Assembly (NCBI GenBank): GCA_023957385.1
Contig: JAMLGZ010000001.1
Span: 2,528,923 to 2,592,922 of the forward strand
Reading direction: 5' to 3'
Source: Brumimicrobium sp.
GTDB lineage: Bacteria > Bacteroidota > Bacteroidia > Flavobacteriales_D > Crocinitomicaceae
DNA length: 64,000 bases
Positions 35,079-44,156 of this stretch are shown here, in pieces. Within the stretch, counting starts at the first letter, position 1. Every line of letters starts with the position of its first letter. The notes beneath the pieces are model-generated. The model saw only the letters and a program-made list of their open reading frames with translations. It was not told where the DNA came from and ran no database searches. Made by a program: the position numbers and the translations under genes.

Positions 35079-36596
35079 ATGACAAAGTATTTTAAAGTTT
35101 TGGTTCTCACCTTATTCATAGGAAACCTAAGTTATTCTCAAAATATCACATTAAAGGTTATAGGAATTAAAGACACAACTGTTAATTTGATTAAATATGT
35201 TGGAAACAAACTCTACTATGCCGATACAGCTGAATTAAAGGGAGGAAAGGTGACTTTTGATGGAAGCAAACAAGAGCCAGGGATTATGGGACTTTTACTT
35301 CCAGGCCAGAAATATTTTGAGTTTGTATTCAATAAGGAAGAAGTAAACATCGAAGTAAAATCACCAAATTATGTGGAAACGATGGTTATCAACAAATCCA
35401 ACGAAAATAAAATCTTCCTATCCTACATGAAGTACATTAAAGAACAGCGCGAAAAAGCAGATCAACTTCGAGAAGGGCAGAAGGAAATTACGGATGAGGC
35501 TAAGAAAAAAGAAATAGACGAACAGATACGTCAGATTGGAGATGAAGTATTGGCTTATCAGGAAAAGGTTGTTAAAGAAAATCCTACAACTCTTGTGTCT
35601 AAAATCATTAGCATGTCTTCTGATATCAAAATCCCTGAGGCACCTCTCAAGGAAGATGGAACAAAAGATGAAAATTTCGGGTATTTCTACATGCGTGATC
35701 ACTATTTTGACAATATTGACTTAACAGATGATCGATTGGTAAATACACCTATTTTACAAAATAAATTAGAGTATTACTACTCCAAGAACATGCTATTGCA
35801 ACATCCGGACACCTTGATTAAATATATCAAACCTGTTATGGATAAAATTCCTGAAGGAAGTATGATGTATCGTTTCTTTGTTACAAACATCACTTCTGCT
35901 TTTGAGAAATCTAAAATCATGGGAATGGATAAGGTTATGAATTTTATGATTTGGAATTACTATTGCTCTCTCGACAAGAATGGAAACTACAAAGGATATT
36001 GGATGGAACAAGACAAATTGGAAGATTTGTGTAAAGACACCAAATTCAGAATCCGCCTGATGATTGGGGAAGTTCCACCAAACATTATTTTACCCGACTC
36101 TACCAATCAGAAATGGTATAACCTATATAAAGAAGAAGCCGATTATACTATCTTATACTTCTGGGATCCAGATTGTGGGCACTGCAAAAAAGTTACTCCA
36201 CAACTACAAAAATTATATGCTCAAAAATTGCAAGGCAGAAATGTAAAAGTATTTGCCGTAGGCAAGGCGACTGGTGATGATTTCGAGCATTGGAAGAAAT
36301 TCATTAAGAAAGAAGGTCTTACATTTATCAATGTAGGTGTAACACGTGATTTATACAATAAAGCAAAAGAAGATCCTTATTCTGTGATACCTTCCAAAAC
36401 AACACTAGAATCTATCAATTATCAAGAAACTTATGATATTTATTCTACTCCTCGCATGTGGGTACTAGATAAGGATAAAAAGATTATAGCAAAATCATTA
36501 AGTATTGCACAGGTAGAGCGTTTCTTAGATGAATTACAGGGACATAAAGATGACCCCAAAATCTTTGACCTAGAAGAAACTGAGGATATTAAATAA
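35079..36596 (+). CDS. exported thioredoxin-like protein (DUF4369/DUF5106 type)
   Basis: A 505-residue protein with a signal peptide (1-20, ending SYSQ). Residues 21-120 resemble the beta-sandwich DUF4369 region that precedes thioredoxin folds in Bacteroidota. A helical region follows (about 120-330). The thioredoxin domain starts near 350 with YFWDPDCGHCKKVTP, redox pair Cys366/Cys369. It probably acts in periplasmic disulfide chemistry like TlpA or ResA. The extended tail after residue 480 is acidic. It stands alone, diverging from the lipoprotein operon. Confidence 0.85.
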   Translation: MTKYFKVLVLTLFIGNLSYSQNITLKVIGIKDTTVNLIKYVGNKLYYADTAELKGGKVTFDGSKQEPGIMGLLLPGQKYFEFVFNKEEVNIEVKSPNYVETMVINKSNENKIFLSYMKYIKEQREKADQLREGQKEITDEAKKKEIDEQIRQIGDEVLAYQEKVVKENPTTLVSKIISMSSDIKIPEAPLKEDGTKDENFGYFYMRDHYFDNIDLTDDRLVNTPILQNKLEYYYSKNMLLQHPDTLIKYIKPVMDKIPEGSMMYRFFVTNITSAFEKSKIMGMDKVMNFMIWNYYCSLDKNGNYKGYWMEQDKLEDLCKDTKFRIRLMIGEVPPNIILPDSTNQKWYNLYKEEADYTILYFWDPDCGHCKKVTPQLQKLYAQKLQGRNVKVFAVGKATGDDFEHWKKFIKKEGLTFINVGVTRDLYNKAKEDPYSVIPSKTTLESINYQETYDIYSTPRMWVLDKDKKIIAKSLSIAQVERFLDELQGHKDDPKIFDLEETEDIK

Positions 36597-36606
36597 TTTG
36601 AAAGAA

Positions 36607-36662
36607 TCTCCTTGTCGTACTGACACATCTTTCTGAGTGAAAATCTTGGTGTGACAAGGAGA
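36607..36662. repeat. long-range inverted repeat after the thioredoxin-like gene
   Basis: TCTCCTTGTC (36607-36616) pairs perfectly with GACAAGGAGA (36653-36662) across 36 bases. There is no clear T-run after it, so it is a weak terminator at best. It fills most of the 111-base gap to dinB. Confidence 0.6.
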
Positions 36663-36707
36663 AAATTCTTATAAGGAAAAATTCGATGTACCAAACATTG
36701 GCACATT

Positions 36708-37778
36708 CTACCATAATGTTAGTTGACAAAATTCTGGATTATTTTCTTTTTCTAGACTACTAATTGATACTCCTAATAAACGTATAGGACTCTCAAAATC
36801 AATTGCTTTCTCTAATAACTGCACAAAAATTTTTCTAGCTTTTTGTTTGTCTATCACATATTTTTTTTCAGTTTGAGAACGTGTAATCGTTTCAAAGTCT
36901 TTATTACGCACCTTAATGGTTAGTGATTTTCCTTTCTTTCCAACTTTTTGGTAGCGTGTCCACCATGTCTCAAAAATGAGTGAAAATTCCTCATTAATTC
37001 TATCCCAACCTATAATATCATCAGAAAAAGTGTTTTCTACACCAACACTTTTTCTTTCTCTTTCAGGTTGAACGAGTCTGTTGTCAATTCCACGTACCAC
37101 ATCATATAAGAAGCCACCATGTTTGCCAAATAACTGCTGTAATTCCCAACGAGAATATGGTAATACGTCTGCTCCTTTAAAGATATTATGAGATTTTAAT
37201 TTTTCAGCTGTTACTTTGCCAACACCAAAGAATTTTTCAATAGGTAAGGTTTTCATAAATTCGGCTCCCTGTTCAGGTGTAATCACAAATAAGCCGTCGG
37301 GTTTATCTTGATCGGAAGCTATCTTAGCTAAAAATTTATTATACGATACCCCAGCCGAAGCGATTAAATTCAATTCATTCTGAATATCTTCCTTAATTCT
37401 TTTAGCCAAAATAGTAGCGGAAGGAACTTCAAATCGAGCATAAGTAACATCCAAGTATGCCTCATCTAGAGATAATGGTTCTATAATATCCGTATAGCGA
37501 CCAAATATTTCACGTATCTGAAGCGAAACTTGATTGTATTTTTGAAAGTCTGGTAAAACAACCCGTAAAATGGGGCATCTTCGGTGTGCTTCCCGCATCG
37601 ACATAGCTGAATGAACGCCATATTTCCGAGCCTCATAACTCGCAGTAGCCACCACTCCTCTCCCACCTATTCCACCAACAGCTAAAGGCAAACCTTGTAA
37701 CTCTGGATGATCACGCTGCTCAACTGATGCGTAAAAAGCATCCATATCGATATGAATAATTTTTCGAGTCTCTTCCAC
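36708..37778 (-). CDS. dinB: DNA polymerase IV
   Basis: A Y-family translesion polymerase of 356 residues. The palm has HIDMDAFYASVEQRD near residue 9 and SLDEAYLDVT near 102, which together supply the catalytic carboxylates. IASAGVSYNKFLAKIASD and FGVGKVTAEKL (helix-hairpin-helix) follow, then the little finger domain from about 235. The C-terminus ends at residue 356 and I see no sliding-clamp motif beyond QLTLW, which is itself clamp-box-like. It is a single gene with no SOS box that I can recognise. Confidence 0.96.
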   Translation of the reverse strand: MEETRKIIHIDMDAFYASVEQRDHPELQGLPLAVGGIGGRGVVATASYEARKYGVHSAMSMREAHRRCPILRVVLPDFQKYNQVSLQIREIFGRYTDIIEPLSLDEAYLDVTYARFEVPSATILAKRIKEDIQNELNLIASAGVSYNKFLAKIASDQDKPDGLFVITPEQGAEFMKTLPIEKFFGVGKVTAEKLKSHNIFKGADVLPYSRWELQQLFGKHGGFLYDVVRGIDNRLVQPERERKSVGVENTFSDDIIGWDRINEEFSLIFETWWTRYQKVGKKGKSLTIKVRNKDFETITRSQTEKKYVIDKQKARKIFVQLLEKAIDFESPIRLLGVSISSLEKENNPEFCQLTLW

Positions 37779-37843
37779 GATGGAAAATTAATCAAAAAAG
37801 TTATTGTGGTAAAAATTATTGTGTCTCAATAAAACTATTATTC

Positions 37844-37958
37844 AACTTGTTGTGTATATAGCATGAAATACAGATTATAATCTTAGACCTCAAAGGAGTG
37901 TCGGGATATTTTTTTAATTACTCCTATTTCTCACATCTTTACAAATACACAACGGGTT
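37844..37958. mobile_element. short copy of a MITE-like element
   Basis: The ends AACTTGTTGTGTAT (37844-37857) and ATACACAACGGGTT (37945-37958) are inverted repeats with 12 of 14 matches. The inside shares ATTATAATCTTAGACC and, near the right end, ACATCTTTACAAAT with the larger copy at 43827-44099, but lacks the central hairpins. It encodes nothing and fills the gap between dinB and the reductase gene. Confidence 0.65.
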
Positions 37959-37966
37959 ATTATTCA

Positions 37967-38725
37967 TTAAAAAAGAAATGGAATAACCGCTTTTCTTTCT
38001 TTAGGATAATCTTCAAACTTTGAAAGGTACCATTTGTGATGTGATAGCGCACGTGGGATTAAATTCGCCGAGGTCCATAAGAAAAAAGCTAAACCTGGCA
38101 AGCTCCATGTAAGGATAGCAAATCCTAACCACTCAATCACTTCACCCATTAAATTAGGACAACTTACATATTTAAAGAAACGACCTTGTGGTATCTTATA
38201 CCCAGTTTCTCCTGGCTTTCTGAGATTAATTAAAACAGTATCGGATTGCCAATTTATTACCACCCCAAAAATAAAGATAAGTGAGCCAATTATAAATTGA
38301 GGTGTAATTAACCAATCTATGCTATACACTCTGAAATTCCCTAAATAATACCCAAATAGAAAGCCATTTGCTAAATTAAAGAACATCCCCATAAGCATAA
38401 TTATGACAGGCATTTTCTTGCCTTTCGTTCTTAATCGAAAAGGAAAAACAAGACTTCTATTTAAATAATGGAAGCTAATTAATCCAATGATAATCCAATT
38501 AACCGTTGATTGAATATTGCTTCCATCAAATACAAAATAATAAAGAACAAGTAATAGGAAAACCTCCATTAACACCCAACCTAGATTATTATTAATCAAG
38601 GGTCCCCATGTTGACTTTGTATGTCTGCCGTAAGGTGCTGTAATAAATAGCAGAATTAAAAAGATAAGTGTTGCAATAGCAATCCATATCCAAGCAAAAG
38701 AAACATAATGTGCGTACGTAATCAT
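37967..38725 (-). CDS. steroid 5-alpha-reductase family membrane protein
   Basis: A 252-residue integral membrane protein with about six transmembrane helices. The C-terminal domain of the 3-oxo-5-alpha-steroid 4-dehydrogenase family is clear: PQGRFFKYVSCPNLMGEVIEWLGFA near residue 180 and the terminal FEDYPKERKAVIPFLF. Bacterial members reduce double bonds in sterol- or isoprenoid-like substrates; the substrate here is unknown. The NAD-dependent epimerase gene ends 13 bases upstream, and the pair may act on the same lipid. Confidence 0.85.
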   Translation of the reverse strand: MITYAHYVSFAWIWIAIATLIFLILLFITAPYGRHTKSTWGPLINNNLGWVLMEVFLLLVLYYFVFDGSNIQSTVNWIIIGLISFHYLNRSLVFPFRLRTKGKKMPVIIMLMGMFFNLANGFLFGYYLGNFRVYSIDWLITPQFIIGSLIFIFGVVINWQSDTVLINLRKPGETGYKIPQGRFFKYVSCPNLMGEVIEWLGFAILTWSLPGLAFFLWTSANLIPRALSHHKWYLSKFEDYPKERKAVIPFLF

Positions 38726-38738
38726 TCAAATAGTAGTT

Positions 38739-39710
38739 TTAATTGTCCATAAACCAATTGATTGCATCAAATATAGTAGTTTTTAGAGGACGTGGATTGA
38801 AATTCAATTCCTTTTTAGATTTTTCAGATGAAATCTGAGTATTTCCATCATTTAATATATCAAGGTACAGCTTATCATATATGGGTTCTGTCTTGGTTAA
38901 CTTTGCATACATCTTTACAAGAGGTACTCCTAAATAAGCTAATGCAATAGGAACTGTACGTAATCTTTTTTTCTTTCCTTTGGCCTCCAAAACTAAATCT
39001 GCCATTTGTTTAATAGTAGCATATTCACCTCCTAGAATATATGTCTCTCCACTTCTTCCAAGAGAAATAGCACTAACAACAGCTTGAGCCACATCTCTTA
39101 CATCCACAAAATTAAATCCGCCTTTTACTACAGCTGGCACTTTTCCATTGGCTATATCTAAAATTCCCTTTCCTGCTTTAGAAGGTAAAAAATCAGGTGG
39201 TCCAATAACAGATGTAGGGCATAATACAACTGTTTCTAGTTTTCCTTCTTTCGCTAATTTAATACATAGCTCATGTCCTTCTTTTTTCGTTTGGTCGTAA
39301 TACACTGAGTTTTGAAATACAAATTCGCGCTTTTCATTCAACTCTTCATGATATGGATGTTGTTTATAAACATGAATAGAACTTAAATACAATACTCTCC
39401 GAACATTCGCCTTTTGAGCCATCTCTAGTAAGTTAAATGTCCCTTTTACGTTGATATCGTATAATTGCTGGTCAAATCCATAACATAACTTAATAATACC
39501 AGCTGCATGGATAATCACTTCACATTGCTCTACAAAAGGAATAAGGGTGGAAGAATCTAAAATATTTCCCTTTATTTTTTTTATCGGTAATTCAGCAATT
39601 TCAGGCTTTTCATCATAGATAAGTGCAATCACCTCATAGTTTTGTTTTAACAACTCAACACAAATCGAATAACCTATATATCCCGTTGCACCTGTTACAC
39701 CTACTATCAT
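38739..39710 (-). CDS. NAD-dependent epimerase/dehydratase family protein
   Basis: A 323-residue extended SDR. The cofactor motif GVTGATGYIG is at residues 4-13, HAAG near 68-71, catalytic Ser in YLSSIHVY near 110 and the YxxxK pair Tyr138/Lys142. The sequence GGFNFVDVRDVAQAVV near 200 is also typical. It resembles sterol- or flavonoid-type reductases (3-beta-HSD-like) more than sugar epimerases, which would suit its partner, the 5-alpha-reductase-family gene downstream. Substrate not determined. Confidence 0.83.
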   Translation of the reverse strand: MIVGVTGATGYIGYSICVELLKQNYEVIALIYDEKPEIAELPIKKIKGNILDSSTLIPFVEQCEVIIHAAGIIKLCYGFDQQLYDINVKGTFNLLEMAQKANVRRVLYLSSIHVYKQHPYHEELNEKREFVFQNSVYYDQTKKEGHELCIKLAKEGKLETVVLCPTSVIGPPDFLPSKAGKGILDIANGKVPAVVKGGFNFVDVRDVAQAVVSAISLGRSGETYILGGEYATIKQMADLVLEAKGKKKRLRTVPIALAYLGVPLVKMYAKLTKTEPIYDKLYLDILNDGNTQISSEKSKKELNFNPRPLKTTIFDAINWFMDN

Positions 39711-39803
39711 AAATAAATTGTGTTTATGGCAAATATCGAAATATTTCTAAGATTAGCTCAATTAGTAGATTTCAATTCTTATTTTTGATTCTGCAATTGT
39801 GGT

Positions 39804-41111
39804 ATGCCAACAGAGAAAAAAGAAAAAATATTAGTAATTACCTATTACTGGCCTCCTAGCGGTGGAGCGGGTGTTCAACGTTGGTTAAAACTCACTAAAT
39901 ACCTCTCAAAATTAAATTTTGAAACACATGTTTTAACTGTTGATCCAGAAAAGGCTAGCTACTTCCAACGAGATGAATCTCTTTTAAAAGATATAGATCC
40001 ATCTGTTAGTGTACATCATACAAATTCTTTTGAACCTTTAAACATTTATGGAAGTATCGTAGGAAAAAAGAAAGTACCTACTGCTGGTTTTTCAAATATA
40101 GACGTACAAACATGGAAATCAAGATTAGTAGCTAAAATCAGAAGTAACCTATTTATTCCTGATCCTCGAATTGGTTGGAAAAAATATGCAATTAAACGCG
40201 CACTAAATATAATCAAACAAGAAAATATCACCCATATCATAACCACCTCTCCTCCACATTCAGTACAAGTGATTGGACTCGAATTAAAAAGAAAATTAGG
40301 AGAAAGCATCAATTGGATTGTTGATTTTAGAGACCCATGGACAGACATCTATTATTACCATCTACTCCAAAACTCTAACTATTCTCATAAGAAAAATATG
40401 CAGTTAGAAAAAGAAGTCCTAGAAACAGCTGACCAGATTATCACTGTAAGTGAAGGTTTTAAATCTCTTTTTCTAAAGAAGACAGATTCAATTTCAGTAG
40501 ATAAAATTAACGTGATTTCCAATGCTTATGATTCTGATGATTTTGAGGAAACTAAGAATGACCAGCCTTCTGATTCTTTCTTAATTTCTTACATTGGTAC
40601 TGTGGCAGATAATTACAATGTGGAAATGCTATTCAACGCTCTTTCACGCTTAATTACAGCAAACCCAAATGCTCCAATACAATTCAAAGCTACAGGAATA
40701 ATTTCAGATAATTTAAAACAGATTATAATCGAGAAATTAGGTAAAGAGCATGTCACTTTTCACGCTCCTGTTCCTCATCAATTTGCTATAAGAGCAATGC
40801 GAGAAGCTCATATTCTTCTCTTGCTAATACCTCCTAAAACGGGTATAGTTCCCGGGAAAACATTTGAATATATGGCTTCAGGCAGACGTATTATTTGCTT
40901 AGGAAAGGAAGACAGTGCTCATATAATAGAAACTTGCCAAGCAGGTGCCTCCTTTGATAGAAATGAAGAGGACAAGTTAGTAGCATATTTACAAAATTCC
41001 CTAGATGATTTCAAACAGCAAATCCCTTTCAAGAATAATACTGCTGAAGTGGTAAAATACGCATGGGACTATAAAGCAAAGCAGATTACTACCCTACTAA
41101 AGCAGAAGTAA
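39804..41111 (+). CDS. glycosyltransferase, family 4-like
   Basis: A 435-residue GT-B glycosyltransferase. The N-terminal Rossmann half starts with ITYYWPPSGGAGVQRWLK near residue 11. The donor-binding half has ISYIGTVADNYNVEML near 252 and the conserved PGKTFEYMASGRRIICLG near 350, with Glu357 expected to hold the sugar nucleotide. Such proteins build surface polysaccharide or lipid-linked glycans. It is isolated rather than in a polysaccharide cluster. Its 3' end overlaps the convergent OsmC gene by 23 bases. Confidence 0.87.
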   Translation: MPTEKKEKILVITYYWPPSGGAGVQRWLKLTKYLSKLNFETHVLTVDPEKASYFQRDESLLKDIDPSVSVHHTNSFEPLNIYGSIVGKKKVPTAGFSNIDVQTWKSRLVAKIRSNLFIPDPRIGWKKYAIKRALNIIKQENITHIITTSPPHSVQVIGLELKRKLGESINWIVDFRDPWTDIYYYHLLQNSNYSHKKNMQLEKEVLETADQIITVSEGFKSLFLKKTDSISVDKINVISNAYDSDDFEETKNDQPSDSFLISYIGTVADNYNVEMLFNALSRLITANPNAPIQFKATGIISDNLKQIIIEKLGKEHVTFHAPVPHQFAIRAMREAHILLLLIPPKTGIVPGKTFEYMASGRRIICLGKEDSAHIIETCQAGASFDRNEEDKLVAYLQNSLDDFKQQIPFKNNTAEVVKYAWDYKAKQITTLLKQK

Positions 41112-41490
41112 TCTGAATTTCATGAGTCAACAATTTATGTATAGGGCATTTATTCGCTATTTCTAATAAACGGGCTTTTTGCTCTTCATCTAAATTTCCA
41201 ACCAATACAATATCTCGTTCTATAGTTGGCAAGATTCCAGGCTTTTCTCCATGAATAATGCGAATATCCGTTCTAACCCCTTGTAAATCCCATTCTTTAC
41301 GTTGTGCATACATCTTAAGGGTAGCAGATGTGCATCCTGCTAGTGCTGCGATGATATGCTCATCTGGCGACATCCCTTTGTTCTTTCCACCTATACTTTC
41401 AGGTTCATCTATAATAAGTACATGTCCAGATCCAGATTTAACTTCTGTTTCGTAGTTCTCTCTTTTAGTTACTGATGTGATTGTATTCAT
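41089..41490 (-). CDS. OsmC family peroxiredoxin-like protein
   Basis: A 133-residue OsmC/Ohr-family protein. The two redox cysteines are Cys53 in LAGCTSATLKMYA and Cys115 in KCPIHKLL, in the usual positions for thiol-dependent reduction of organic hydroperoxides. It belongs to the shorter YhfA-like type rather than Ohr. It is followed upstream by a hemerythrin gene (22-base gap), which suggests a small oxidative-stress or oxygen-related unit. Confidence 0.9.
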   Translation of the reverse strand: MNTITSVTKRENYETEVKSGSGHVLIIDEPESIGGKNKGMSPDEHIIAALAGCTSATLKMYAQRKEWDLQGVRTDIRIIHGEKPGILPTIERDIVLVGNLDEEQKARLLEIANKCPIHKLLTHEIQITSALVG

Positions 41491-41512
41491 AGGTTTATTT
41501 TTAAAAATTATC

Positions 41513-42028
41513 TTATTTTATATCATTTACTATCTTATCATAATCAAAGCCAGCTCTTGCTAATGATCGTTTTGCTGCTTCCCACGCAAAAGCAATATTC
41601 TTTGTAGGATGGACTGGAACTAAGGATATATTTTTGAATTCCTCTAACAAATTTTCAGTTTGAGCATACGTCAAATGCTGACATATCTCATACATACCTC
41701 CCTCTTTTTCTTCTTTTTCATCGTGTTTATCCAACACATATTTTAGCACTTTTATCATCTCTGGAGTGGGCGGAAGAACCATCAAGGAAGTTATTGCTCC
41801 ATGTTCCAAACGTAGTTGAGCTTGTAAATCAAGAGGTTGATTATTATTTCCTTTTTGTGCTAATGGAAATAGTATTTTTTCCTCCATTTTAATATGGGTC
41901 AATAAAGCAATTCTAAATTCGGTATATAAATCCTCATCCACCAAATGAATATTCTCAATGGCCCTTTCAAGAATATCCTCTATTCTTCGATGATCTTGAA
42001 CGAGAAAATTATATACAGTTTCTTGCAT
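41513..42028 (-). CDS. hemerythrin-domain protein
   Basis: A 171-residue four-helix protein with diiron-type ligands: VQDHRRIED near residue 12, THIKMEEKILFP near 45, RLEHGAI near 78 and LDKHDEKEE near 100. This resembles the RIC/YtfE-like HHE family involved in oxygen or nitric-oxide handling and iron-sulfur repair. The C-terminal 40 residues (WEAAKRSLARAGFDYDKIV) are an extra helical tail. The OsmC gene is just downstream. Confidence 0.85.
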   Translation of the reverse strand: MQETVYNFLVQDHRRIEDILERAIENIHLVDEDLYTEFRIALLTHIKMEEKILFPLAQKGNNNQPLDLQAQLRLEHGAITSLMVLPPTPEMIKVLKYVLDKHDEKEEKEGGMYEICQHLTYAQTENLLEEFKNISLVPVHPTKNIAFAWEAAKRSLARAGFDYDKIVNDIK

Positions 42029-42107
42029 AACAACATTTTCTTAGAAACCATTCAAACAAGTATTTGTTTGTCAGTAATTAGATAAATTCTAAAAATCAGT
42101 CAACACC

Positions 42108-42566
42108 TTACTCTATACGAAGTCCAACATCAAGAACATCAGAAATCGAGGCTTCTTGTGTGGCGTTGGTAATTTTAAAGATATACTTCCCTTTGAGTGG
42201 AAAAACTTTAGAATCAAAATAAATCTCATTTGTCACTAAAGTACCCGAAACTTTTCCTATCCAAGATCCATCTGGATTGGCAATGGGTAATTTTTCAGCT
42301 ACTTTTGAGACAGATCCATCAGGGGAAGTTATCTCTATATATACCCACAAATTGCTGTATAAATATTCCTTAGTTGTACGTAATGATAACAAAAAGTTAT
42401 GCTGCTTAATTGTATCTTCTATATCCACATGGAAAACAGCTGTATCCTCCTTATCCCAAGATTTATCACCAAAATCATATACCTGATCATAAATAGCTCT
42501 TTTGCCGCAACTTTGCAACACTATTATCATCAAGCCAAGCGCTATGAAGGATACAACCTTTTTCAT
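42108..42566 (-). CDS. gldH: gliding motility lipoprotein GldH
   Basis: A 152-residue lipoprotein with the lipobox VLQSCGK (Cys20). The mature protein fits GldH: IYDQVYDFGDKSWDKEDTAVFHVDIEDT, then a beta-rich domain ending in ISDVLDVGLRIE. GldH is needed for gliding in Flavobacterium, and homologues occur in related non-gliding species too. It starts 9 bases after ricT, the gene pair commonly seen in this phylum. Confidence 0.88.
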   Translation of the reverse strand: MKKVVSFIALGLMIIVLQSCGKRAIYDQVYDFGDKSWDKEDTAVFHVDIEDTIKQHNFLLSLRTTKEYLYSNLWVYIEITSPDGSVSKVAEKLPIANPDGSWIGKVSGTLVTNEIYFDSKVFPLKGKYIFKITNATQEASISDVLDVGLRIE

Positions 42567-42575
42567 ACATCATTC

Positions 42576-43787
42576 TTATTTATTGGAAGAAGGACCTCCT
42601 TTTTGTTGTCCATTTTGAGGTTTTCTTTTCTTCTTCTTCTTTTTCTTTTTAAATTTATCGTCAAAACGATGCAAATCATCTTGCCCAACAATATTGGTAT
42701 AATCCGATTCTTCTACATCAATTTCTACTTCTTTAAATCCAGCTAGACTTTCAGGTTTTTGCCCATTCTTATTAAGTTCTATAATTTCCTTTACCTTTCC
42801 AGGAGAAAGAGAAACCATAGAAGGAGCTACCTCTCTATTTTCTGGTTGGTGTATATACCACATTAAACCTTTGAACACATCCGTTTTTATATGAATTCCT
42901 GTTCCTGTTTGAGTACGCAGTTTAACCTCAGTAGAAGGAAAATCTTTCAATGCTTCAATATACATATCTAACTCAAAATTAAGGCAGCATTTTAGTTTAC
43001 CGCACTGCCCTGCTAATTTCTGAGGATTAATTGATAATTGCTGATATCTTGCAGCCGTTGTACTTACCGTCCTAAAATCAGTTAACCACGTTGAGCAACA
43101 CAATTCTCGTCCACAGGGACCAATCCCGCCGAGACGAGAAGCTTCCTGACGACTTCCAATTTGTTTCATCTCAATACGGATACGAAATTCATCGGCTAAA
43201 TCCTTAATCAGTTGTCTAAAATCTACACGACCTTCTGCTGTATAATAGAAAATTGCTTTTGAATTATCTCCCTGAAACTCTACGTCAGATATCTTCATCT
43301 CCAGTTTCAACTGAATAGCTAGTTCGCGTGCCTTAAACATAGTTTCATCTTCACGTTTTCTAGCAATAACCCATTTATCTATATCCGCTTGTGAAGCATG
43401 TCTCATGATTTGTCTTGCCTCATTCTTTTTAAAATTCGGCTCTTTTTTTTGTAACTGTAATCTGGATAATTCTCCAACAGCTGAAACAATACCTACATCA
43501 TAACCAGGACTAGCTTCTACAACTACAACGTCACCAACAGTCACGTCAATATCCTTCATATTTCGATAGAAAGCCTTACGACTATTCTTAAAACGCATTT
43601 CAACTATATCAAATTGAGTTTTTCCAGTTGGTAGTTGCATATTTGCTAACCAATCAAAAGTACCCAATCGTGTACAACCTCCAGAACTACAGGTACCATT
43701 ATTACGACACCCTCTCGGCATTCCATTTTCATCCAGTTGTTTTCCTGAATGGGAATCCTCTTCGGTATCACATCCTGTACATCCCAT
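42576..43787 (-). CDS. ricT: PSP1/RicT family protein
   Basis: A 403-residue PSP1-domain protein homologous to RicT (YaaT), part of an iron-sulfur-containing complex affecting RNA turnover in Bacillus. The core has GPCGRELCCSTWLTDF near residue 225 and QCGKLKCCLNFELDMY near 262, whose cysteines are conserved in the family. Unlike the Bacillus protein it has a Cys-rich N-terminal extension (GCTGCDTEED, CRNNGTCSSGGC) with six cysteines in the first 40 residues, and a C-terminal tail with a run of eight lysines. It precedes gldH. Confidence 0.87.
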   Translation of the reverse strand: MGCTGCDTEEDSHSGKQLDENGMPRGCRNNGTCSSGGCTRLGTFDWLANMQLPTGKTQFDIVEMRFKNSRKAFYRNMKDIDVTVGDVVVVEASPGYDVGIVSAVGELSRLQLQKKEPNFKKNEARQIMRHASQADIDKWVIARKREDETMFKARELAIQLKLEMKISDVEFQGDNSKAIFYYTAEGRVDFRQLIKDLADEFRIRIEMKQIGSRQEASRLGGIGPCGRELCCSTWLTDFRTVSTTAARYQQLSINPQKLAGQCGKLKCCLNFELDMYIEALKDFPSTEVKLRTQTGTGIHIKTDVFKGLMWYIHQPENREVAPSMVSLSPGKVKEIIELNKNGQKPESLAGFKEVEIDVEESDYTNIVGQDDLHRFDDKFKKKKKKKKRKPQNGQQKGGPSSNK

Positions 43788-43826
43788 AGTTTTATCTTTT
43801 ATTTGTACAAAAATAATAAATAAGTT

Positions 43827-44099
43827 GACCCGTTGTGCATTTAGAATAAAATACCAATTATAATCTTAGACCCCGACACTCCTTCGTCTGTCGGGGTGAC
43901 AATACAAAAAGGGGGGGGGCAAGGCGGTCGGCAAAGCCGACCGATAGTAACTCCTCACAATTGTCACCCCAAGCAACCAAAGTGCTCGGGGTCTATTTTT
44001 TTATATAATTTCTATTTCTGACATCTTTACAAATTCAATTCAGTCCATGTATAGTAGAAATTATCGATTTTATTTATATTTTGTAATGCACAACGGGTT
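43827..44099. mobile_element. full-length copy of a MITE-like element with nested hairpins
   Basis: Terminal inverted repeats GACCCGTTGTGCATT (43827-43841) and AATGCACAACGGGTT (44085-44099) match at 14 of 15 positions. Inside lie nested complementary arms: AGACCCCGA (43868-43876) with TCGGGGTCT (43986-43994); GGGGTGACAAT (43893-43903) with ATTGTCACCCC (43960-43970); and a hairpin CGGTCGGC-AAA-GCCGACCG (43925-43943). A competing stem pairs CCCCGACA with TGTCGGGG (43871-43896). A run of nine G lies at 43911-43919. It fills the whole ricT-xerD gap and contains no gene. Confidence 0.75.
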
Positions 44100-44156
44100 A
44101 AATAAGTTGGTAATATTTCATAGTGATTCAGAAAGTTGATCTTAATTAAAGTAAAT

